From Planctomycetota bacterium (GTDB lineage: Bacteria; Planctomycetota; Phycisphaerae; Phycisphaerales; Phycisphaeraceae): 37,905 nucleotides of DNA. Of this stretch, positions 31,772 to 37,905 are shown piece after piece. The translations under genes and the position numbers were made by a program. Positions within the stretch are counted from its first letter, which is position 1. Each line of letters starts with the position of its first letter. The notes beneath the pieces were generated by a model that was not told where the DNA came from, searched no databases, and saw only the letters and a list, made by a program, of their open reading frames with translations. The stretch spans positions 1 through 37,905 of the forward strand of contig JAJRXX010000071.1 in the NCBI GenBank assembly GCA_024276075.1. The letters run 5' to 3'.

Positions 31772-34700
31772 CTACCTGCTCTTGCGTTTGCGTTTCTTGT
31801 GCTGGGGCGCTTGCTGCTTCTTGGTATCAGCATCGCTGGTCACCGCAGCACGACGACGCTGCTTGCGCGACATCTGCCGATTCGCCCCATCGTCCCCCGC
31901 CTGATCGGCAGCACGCATGTCCGCCTGCTGCTGGGACGTGCCCTGCCCAGCCGCGTGGGTCGCGGCACTGTGCACCGCGTTCTGAGGCTCCGCGTGCCCA
32001 GCCTCCATGTCTTGGTATACGCTGCGTACCTGGACGTTCGGCGTCAGCTTCGCACGGAAGATCAAGTCCGTCACCCGGTCGCGCACGCTCCCCTGCATCT
32101 GTGCAAATAGATTCGCGCCTTCACGCTTGTATTCGATCCGGGGGTCTTTTTCCGCGTAGCCGCGCAAGCCAACCGAGTCCTTGAGTTGGTCCATCGTATA
32201 AAGATGGTCCTTCCAGCTCGCGTCGAGTATCTGTAACAACACAAACCGTTCGAGCTGCGCTAGCTCCGTGCGAAGCATGTCCCTGCCTTTTTTCACCAAA
32301 AGCTGCCGCCGACCGTCGCTGTCCAGACCAGCCAACTCCTCCTCGTCGATCGCCTGAGCAAACCGCTCACTCGCCCACCTCGCTAGCTCCGACGCCCCAC
32401 CGTGCCGACCGACCGCTTCCCCCACCGTCGACTCCAGCTTCCCGTCCTCCGCTAGCCACTCGCGCGACGCCTCCATTAGCTGCTCCTGGATTTCACGCGG
32501 TTGTAGCTGCGTCACCTGATCCACCGTCCAGCCCATGTCGTACCGCTGGTTCGCCCAAGCCACCAATTGATTCGCCGCCCAACCCACGTCTTGCTGAGCG
32601 CCTTGCGAAACCACGTCGAGGATAAATTGCACCGGGTACGCTACCTCTCGCTCACGGTACGCATCCCGCGCCTCGTCGAGCACATGCCCAGCCAATTCCT
32701 CCTTATTAATCTCCGAGAGCTTCTCAGGCGACAGCTCCATGCCGAACTTATTCTGCGCCCACTCAGCGAGCTCACGATAAATATGCAACGGCTCAAGGAA
32801 CCGACCCACACCAGACAAGTCCTTGCGCTCGATCTGCTCCAACGCAGCCTCGACCAACTGGGCTTTAACCTGCTGGGCGTTCATCTGCTTAAGCTGATTC
32901 TGCTTGAGATCAACACTGAACCGGCTCATCGCCCACTGGCTTAAACCACGCAGGTCCCACTCATCAGGCGGCACATCCACCGACATGTACTCGCCCAGCG
33001 TCACGTCCACGATCTGCGCCACGTCCGCCCGCGCCTCTTTGCGGATCTGCTCCTGAAGACCACTCACGTCATCGACCCGGAGCTTCCCAGGCTCGATGCT
33101 CACGTCCAGCGTCGATTGGCACCACTGCGCCACCTGCGTGGGCACATAATCACCTTCCAGACGCGTACCCACAGCCTCCTGGACCGCCGCCTCGATGTAG
33201 TCAAAAATTAATTGCTCGATCTCCCTGCCCTCCACCACCTCCTGACGGATACCGTAAAACTGATTCCGCTGATACTCCATCACCTCGTCGTACTCGAGCA
33301 GGTTCTTACGAATCTCGTAGTTCCGCTCCTCGACCTTCCGCTGCGCGCGTTCCACGCTCTTGGTGATCCAGCGGTGCTCGATCGCGTCACCCTCCTTCAT
33401 CCCCAGCTTCGACAGCGCCGCCATCGTCGTCTTCCCCGCAAACATCTTCATCAGATCGTCTTCGAGTGAAATGAAAAACCGCGACGACCCTTGATCGCCC
33501 TGCCGACCCGCACGACCTCGAAGCTGATTATCGATCCGCCTGGCCTCGTGACGCTCCGTACCCACGATGTGCAAGCCACCCATCTGCTCGATATTGCTGT
33601 ACACCCGAAGCCGATGCAGCATAAACTCCGGCACGTTATCCAACACACCCACGCACTGGTCAGCGGTCATCTTGTCCGCCTTCGCCGGATCAGTCGGCGT
33701 CTGCTCACGCACCCAGTACCGAAGCAATTTTAATCGCGATTCCTCATCCCCCATCGCGTCGAGGTCTTTCTTATCAATACCAAGCTCCGTATGCGCCTGG
33801 TGCCGGTATGACATCGCGAGCAATTCGTCGTCGGACATCTCCGCACTAGCTTCCTTAGGCAATAGGTTGTGCTGCTGCCAGTGACGCACCAATACTGCAC
33901 GGTCGATCGGCGCCAGCTTGATATCCGTGCCGCGCCCAGCCATGTTCGTCGCAATCATCACCGCGCCCAGTTCACCCGCGTGCTCCACAATATGAGCCTC
34001 GCGCTCGTGCTGCTTCGCGTTGAGCACTTCGTGCTTGACCGTGTTCTTCTTCGTGAGCATCTGCGACAGCATCTCGGATTTTTCCACGCTCGTCGTACCC
34101 ACCAGCACAGGCCTGCCAATCGCGTGCACCCTGCCGATCTCCTCGATGATGATCTGCCACTTGTCCTTCTCCGATAGGAAAATCAAATCCTCTCGGTCAG
34201 CGCGGATCACCGGCACGTTCGTCGGGATACACACCACGTCTAATCCATATATCTCGTTAAACTCCGTCGCCTCCGTAATCGCCGTACCCGTCATGCCCGC
34301 CAGCCGCTTGTACAGCTTGAAGAAATTCTGAATCGTCACCGTCGCCAGCGTCTGCGTCTCCTGCTTGATCTGCACCTTTTCCTTCGACTCCACCGCCTGG
34401 TGCAGACCGTCCGACCACTGCCGCCCGACCATCAGCCGACCGGTGAACTCGTCGACGATGACGACCTCGCCGTTCTGGACCACGTATTCCTTGTCACGCT
34501 TGTAGATCACGTGTGCCCGAAGCGCATTCTCCAGCAAGTGGGGGAAGTCCATGTTATTCCCCACGTAAAACGAGCCGATACCCGCCTGCTTCTGCGCTTG
34601 GGCAATCCCCTCATGCGTTAGGTGCGCCGCCTTTTTGTCACGCTCAACCTCGTAGTACTGCGCGTACCGATCACGCGCCGCCTCTAGCCCAGGCAATTCC

Positions 34701-35824
34701 TCCTGAAGCGCCTTGAGCCGCTCACGCATCGCGGGCACCTTCGCCTTCTCACGAGCGTTGCGGATATCGCCCTCCAGGCCTTTGGCGTTCATCAGAACCT
34801 GCTGAAACTTCGCGTCCGCACCGTCCCAATCGCGCTGCTTCTGGATCAGGTGCGTAGCAATACTGTCCGCCAACCCGTACCGCGGCGCGTCGTCGTGCGC
34901 GGGACCCGAGATAATCAAAGGCGTTCGCGCCTCGTCGATTAAGATCGAGTCCACCTCGTCGATGATGCAAAAATCGCGTCGTCTCTGCACCTGCTCCGGG
35001 GCCGATAGCTTCATGTTATCGCGCAGGTAGTCGAACCCGAACTCACTGTTCGTCCCGTACACCACGTCGCACTGATACGCCTGCCCCTTCACCTCCGACG
35101 CCTGCATGTGAAACGGATGGATCGCGCCCACCGTCAGACCCAGGTGGTAATAGAACGGGAACACCCAATCGCGGTCACGCTGCACCAAATAGTCGTTCAC
35201 CGTCACCACGTGACACCGTAGACTCTCCAGACACGCCACGTAGCACGCCAAGGGCGCCACGATCGTCTTGCCCTCACCCGTTTTCATCTCCGCGATCCTG
35301 CCCTCACCCAGCACCATCCCGCCGATCAACTGCACATCAAACGGCCGAGCGCGAAACGGCGGACGACTCTGCTCGTACACCGCTCGCACCGCGTCGTACA
35401 ACGCCACAGGTACCTCTACCTGCTGCCAACCGGGCACCGGCACCTCGCAACCCAACTCCTCCACCGGCTCGATCGCCGAAGCCGCCGCCGCCACCCGCTC
35501 ATAAATCCCCCTCGCCTCCGACGAAAGCAAGCCCGCATCAAAACCGTGCTCCGGGTTCAGCACATTGCGAATACCCACCGACCGGTCCATCGCCTCCCGC
35601 GCTACCGCCAGCACGTGAGGCATCATCACCGCCATCGTCTCACCCTCACCGATCCGCCGACGAAACTCTTGCGTCTTACCCTTCAGCTCCGCGTCGGTCA
35701 GCACCCTGACCTCACCCTCCAACGCATTGATCTGCTCGACGCGCTTCGCGTACGACTTCACCAGCCGATCGTTGCGCGACCCGAACACCTTCGTATACGC
35801 CTTGCTGAGATACCTAATCACCAT
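31772..35824 (-). CDS. secA: preprotein translocase ATPase SecA, enlarged planctomycete-type
   Basis: SecA drives export of unfolded proteins through SecYEG using ATP. All motor motifs are present: FDVQLIGGMVL with Walker A AEMKTGEGKT (residue about 180), FCIIDEVDSILIDEARTPLI, GMTGTAITEATEF, MIATNMAGRGTDIKL and GTERHEARRIDNQLRGRAGRQGD. At 1350 residues it far exceeds the usual 830-950. Extra sequence lies at about residues 90-160 before FDVQLIGGM, in roughly 110 residues between NMAGRGTDIKL and GGLHIVGTERHE, and in a C-terminal region of about five repeats (32270-33140) before LLQILDASWKDHLY. The end is a basic tail with no Cys-Cys-Cys-His zinc motif. GAGG lies eight bases before the ATG at 35824. 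A frame open to 35917 was rejected as start. Confidence 0.96.
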   Translation of the reverse strand: MVIRYLSKAYTKVFGSRNDRLVKSYAKRVEQINALEGEVRVLTDAELKGKTQEFRRRIGEGETMAVMMPHVLAVAREAMDRSVGIRNVLNPEHGFDAGLLSSEARGIYERVAAAASAIEPVEELGCEVPVPGWQQVEVPVALYDAVRAVYEQSRPPFRARPFDVQLIGGMVLGEGRIAEMKTGEGKTIVAPLACYVACLESLRCHVVTVNDYLVQRDRDWVFPFYYHLGLTVGAIHPFHMQASEVKGQAYQCDVVYGTNSEFGFDYLRDNMKLSAPEQVQRRRDFCIIDEVDSILIDEARTPLIISGPAHDDAPRYGLADSIATHLIQKQRDWDGADAKFQQVLMNAKGLEGDIRNAREKAKVPAMRERLKALQEELPGLEAARDRYAQYYEVERDKKAAHLTHEGIAQAQKQAGIGSFYVGNNMDFPHLLENALRAHVIYKRDKEYVVQNGEVVIVDEFTGRLMVGRQWSDGLHQAVESKEKVQIKQETQTLATVTIQNFFKLYKRLAGMTGTAITEATEFNEIYGLDVVCIPTNVPVIRADREDLIFLSEKDKWQIIIEEIGRVHAIGRPVLVGTTSVEKSEMLSQMLTKKNTVKHEVLNAKQHEREAHIVEHAGELGAVMIATNMAGRGTDIKLAPIDRAVLVRHWQQHNLLPKEASAEMSDDELLAMSYRHQAHTELGIDKKDLDAMGDEESRLKLLRYWVREQTPTDPAKADKMTADQCVGVLDNVPEFMLHRLRVYSNIEQMGGLHIVGTERHEARRIDNQLRGRAGRQGDQGSSRFFISLEDDLMKMFAGKTTMAALSKLGMKEGDAIEHRWITKSVERAQRKVEERNYEIRKNLLEYDEVMEYQRNQFYGIRQEVVEGREIEQLIFDYIEAAVQEAVGTRLEGDYVPTQVAQWCQSTLDVSIEPGKLRVDDVSGLQEQIRKEARADVAQIVDVTLGEYMSVDVPPDEWDLRGLSQWAMSRFSVDLKQNQLKQMNAQQVKAQLVEAALEQIERKDLSGVGRFLEPLHIYRELAEWAQNKFGMELSPEKLSEINKEELAGHVLDEARDAYREREVAYPVQFILDVVSQGAQQDVGWAANQLVAWANQRYDMGWTVDQVTQLQPREIQEQLMEASREWLAEDGKLESTVGEAVGRHGGASELARWASERFAQAIDEEELAGLDSDGRRQLLVKKGRDMLRTELAQLERFVLLQILDASWKDHLYTMDQLKDSVGLRGYAEKDPRIEYKREGANLFAQMQGSVRDRVTDLIFRAKLTPNVQVRSVYQDMEAGHAEPQNAVHSAATHAAGQGTSQQQADMRAADQAGDDGANRQMSRKQRRRAAVTSDADTKKQQAPQHKKRKRKSR

Positions 35825-35959
35825 GTCGTAAGCCTCGGACAAATCTGTCCAGTTAATACGCCGCCCGTCAACGAAACCCGATTTCACCCAACCGGCAAAA
35901 CCCGTGACAAGCAACACGATCTTTTATTTTTGAAAATTAGCTTCGGCCGCCGTTTCCGC

Positions 35960-36334
35960 TCACGCACAGCAGCCCACAAGAAAGGACGACACACCAGGCG
36001 GCGGGATATTCGCCAAGCTCGCCAACGCCACCGTGCGAGGCTTCTCAATCCGCCCCGAAGCAGCGACCCCCTCACCGACCCCCGCAGCCAGCACAACCGA
36101 CACAACCGCCTCATTGACGACCACCACAGACGATTGGCCCCGTAGCCGACGAGCCGTGTCGCTCAACGCCGTCATCCACCGTCCCACCGGTTGACGCGAC
36201 GCATCCTGGCCTGACCGATCGCACCGGACAGCATAGACCAACACAGGCCCCGCGGAGCTGTCCGCAGCCCAGCCCACCCCCGCCACCAGTGCAGCCGCAA
36301 CCAGCGCCACACCACACACAGACTGTCTGTTCAT
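35960..36334 (-). CDS. small putative exported protein, unknown function
   Basis: This is a 124-residue protein starting MNRQSVCGVALVAAALVAG, a probable signal peptide cut after GWAA near residue 24. The rest has mixed alpha/beta character (VLVYAVRCDRSGQ, SSVVVVNEAVVSVVLAAG, PRTVALASLANIPPPG) and no recognised motif. The start could also be a GTG three codons upstream; no Shine-Dalgarno sequence is seen. It lies 135 bases upstream of secA on the same strand. GC-rich codon use is normal for the region. It may be real but is weakly supported. Confidence 0.5.
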   Translation of the reverse strand: MNRQSVCGVALVAAALVAGVGWAADSSAGPVLVYAVRCDRSGQDASRQPVGRWMTALSDTARRLRGQSSVVVVNEAVVSVVLAAGVGEGVAASGRIEKPRTVALASLANIPPPGVSSFLVGCCA

Positions 36335-36384
36335 ATTGACCACAGTAAACCGATTATCGACTCATTCCAACCCAAACGCCAATC

Positions 36385-36524
36385 GGTACTGGTTCACTTT
36401 GAATCCGAACGTCACCGCGACGAGCCGTGTAAGGTCCGCCCTGCAGACCACGCCAATCGCTCATCCAACGAAGGGGTGGCACGGGTTGCTTGCAACCCGT
36501 GTTGTAGGGTCCGCTGTGCGGACC
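36385..36524. repeat. mosaic of repeat modules upstream of sucC
   Basis: This 303-base gap has no gene. In order it holds 36385-36427, a copy of the left part of the 139-bp element at 7038 (about 38 of 43 bases the same), but no matching right end; a degenerate GGTCCGC...GCAGACC palindrome (36433-36449); the hairpin CACGGGTTGC / GCAACCCGTG (36480-36501); and GGTCCGC-TGT-GCGGACC (36508-36524). The modules lie end to end, as if repeats had inserted into repeats. The remaining 36525-36637 is the sucC upstream region, with a weak TATATC box at 36578-36583. Confidence 0.7.
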
Positions 36525-36637
36525 ACGCCAAACCCTGTATCCGACAGTCGACACGCTTGGCCAATCCACCGTTCGCCTATATCATCTGCCCTTCACAACC
36601 TATGAACATCGACAACACCTAGCCGGAACCGCACCCG

Positions 36638-37828
36638 ATGAAAATACACGAATACCAAGCTCGCGACCTGCTCGCCAAGTTCGGCCTACCCGTACCCCCA
36701 GGCATCGTCGTCAGTTCAGGCGACGAAGCCGCCAACGCTTTCACGCAACTAAATAGTCCCGTCGCCGTCGTCAAAGCTCAGGTACACGCAGGCGGACGTG
36801 GCAAGGGCGGCGGCGTCAAGCTCGTCAAATCAACCGACGAAGCTCGCAGCGTCGCTAACACCATCCTCAGCAAGCCCTTGGTCACACCCCAGACCGGCCC
36901 CGAGGGCGTACCCGTCCGCAAACTACTCGTCGCAGCGGGCGTCGACATCGCCAAAGAATATTACCTCGGTATGGCTGTCGACCGTGCGCGCAACTGCCCC
37001 GTCCTGATCGCCTCCAGCGAAGGCGGCGTCGAGATCGAGCAGGTCGCCCACGACACGCCCGATGCCATCATCCGTGAGCCGATCGACCCCGCGATGGGCC
37101 TTCAACCCTTCCAAGCACGCAAGGTCGCCTACCAACTCGGGTTTAAAGGCAAGCAAATCAGCCAGGCAGTCAAGGCCATGGTCAAGCTCGCCAACCTCTT
37201 CATCCAAACCGACGCCAGCCTCGCCGAGATCAACCCGCTGGTCGTCACCCCGCCCGACGCGGACAACCCCGACGGGCAAATCCTCGCCATCGACGCCAAA
37301 ATAAGCTTCGACGACAACGCCCTGTTCAGACACGACGACATCAAGCAGCTCGCCGACCCTCACGAAGAAGACCCCGCCGAAATCCAAGCCAACAAGTTCG
37401 GCCTGTCCTACGTCAAGCTCGACGGCAACATAGGCTGCCTCGTCAACGGCGCAGGCCTCGCCATGGCCACCATGGACCTCATCAAGCTCCACGGCGCAGA
37501 GCCCGCGAACTTCCTCGACGTCGGAGGATCAGCTACCGAAGAAGCCGTCACCGAAGCATTCCGCATCATCCTCAGCGACCCCAAGGTCAAGGGCATCCTG
37601 GTCAACATCTTCGGCGGGATCATGAAGTGCGACATCATCGCCCGTGCCATCGTCAGCGCCGCCAAGCAGATCGGGTTTAAGGTCCCACTGGTCGTCCGCC
37701 TCGAAGGCACAAACGTCCAGCCCGCTCGCCAGATCATCAAAGACGCCCAAGCCGACATCCCCACCCTCAGCGTCGGCACCGACCTCACCGACGCCGCCAA
37801 GAAGATCACCGCCGCGCTCGCCGCGTGA
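36638..37828 (+). CDS. sucC: succinate-CoA ligase (ADP-forming) beta subunit
   Basis: This is the beta subunit of succinyl-CoA synthetase, which makes ATP (or GTP) and succinate from succinyl-CoA in the TCA cycle. The 396-residue product has the ATP-grasp N-terminus ([34 protein letters not shown]) and the C-terminal CoA-ligase domain ([58 protein letters not shown]). [10 protein letters not shown] marks the Mg-nucleotide site. Length matches the family (about 388). Start ATG at 36638 has no Shine-Dalgarno sequence. sucD, encoding the alpha subunit, usually follows directly; the window ends 77 bases after the stop, so its presence cannot be judged. Confidence 0.97.
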   Translation: MKIHEYQARDLLAKFGLPVPPGIVVSSGDEAANAFTQLNSPVAVVKAQVHAGGRGKGGGVKLVKSTDEARSVANTILSKPLVTPQTGPEGVPVRKLLVAAGVDIAKEYYLGMAVDRARNCPVLIASSEGGVEIEQVAHDTPDAIIREPIDPAMGLQPFQARKVAYQLGFKGKQISQAVKAMVKLANLFIQTDASLAEINPLVVTPPDADNPDGQILAIDAKISFDDNALFRHDDIKQLADPHEEDPAEIQANKFGLSYVKLDGNIGCLVNGAGLAMATMDLIKLHGAEPANFLDVGGSATEEAVTEAFRIILSDPKVKGILVNIFGGIMKCDIIARAIVSAAKQIGFKVPLVVRLEGTNVQPARQIIKDAQADIPTLSVGTDLTDAAKKITAALAA

Positions 37829-37857
37829 CAATCCTCGCCTCACGCCATGCCTAAATT

Positions 37858-37893
37858 CTCCCTCTCCCTGCCAGCCAGAGGGCCGGAGTGAGG
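37858..37893. repeat. CCCTCT / AGAGGG hairpin-type intergenic repeat 3' of sucC
   Basis: CCCTCT (37860-37865) pairs with AGAGGG (37877-37882). The surrounding sequence, with GGGCCGGAGTGAGGGT, resembles a repeat often seen between genes in several bacterial phyla (recall, not searched). No T-run follows, so it is not a typical terminator. Confidence 0.45.
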
Positions 37894-37905
37894 GTCGAGT
37901 CAACG

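Noticed and set aside
35825-35917. Upstream extension of secA by 31 codons
   Set aside because: The family N-terminus fits MVIRYLSKAYTKVFG at 35824, which has GAGG at the right distance.

Overview
The window looks like chromosomal DNA from a GC-rich planctomycete, most likely class Phycisphaerae. This is inferred from gene content; no database was searched. The clues are a futalosine-pathway menaquinone gene (mqnC), two exported proteins ending in a VPLPA-type (PEP-CTERM-like) sorting tail, a SecA of about 1350 residues, a small zinc-ribbon protein of a type common in planctomycetes, and many short palindromic intergenic repeats. Nearly all genes are housekeeping genes. No rRNA, tRNA, CRISPR array, integrase or transposase gene was found.

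Layout. 1-4.5 kb: 3' end of an SLC13/DASS transporter, then on the minus strand mqnC, a small membrane protein, and frr with pyrH. 4.6-7.2 kb: two VPLPA-CTERM proteins, each with its own terminator, separated by a decayed repeat element and followed by a 139-bp inverted-repeat element. 7.2-12.8 kb: ilvC, then a probable mnmG-zwf-pgl transcription unit. 13-16.2 kb (plus strand): two glycosyltransferases, the second apparently without a standard start codon, and a small membrane protein. 16.2-20.8 kb: another 139-bp element, a zinc-ribbon membrane protein, a PIN-PhoH ATPase, and leuA behind a leucine-rich leader peptide and attenuator. 20.9-25.3 kb (plus): icd, an AT-rich regulator with winged-helix, GHKL ATPase and STAS-like domains, nfo, and upp. 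25.3-31.6 kb: aroK, a DciA-like gene, an SLC13-RCK transporter, a putative lipoprotein, a zinc-ribbon protein, hemW and a His-rich membrane protein. 31.7-37.9 kb: the very large secA, a small exported protein, a patchwork of repeats, and sucC.

How the genes work together. ilvC and leuA belong to branched-chain amino acid synthesis. The leuA leader has the parts of classical transcription attenuation: a promoter, a 26-residue peptide with nine leucines, a pairing segment that overlaps its stop codon, and a terminator. icd and sucC serve the TCA cycle, zwf and pgl the oxidative pentose phosphate pathway, and pyrH and upp pyrimidine nucleotide supply. frr, mnmG and secA serve translation and protein export.

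The less ordinary signals are the leuA attenuator; the AT-rich regulator preceded by three copies of GTTGACAAT at exact 22-bp spacing; a family of short inverted-repeat elements with TTAGAGC ends that supply stop codons to neighbouring genes; a polyglycine insertion in MnmG; and a SecA enlarged by insertions and a run of about five 40-residue repeats.
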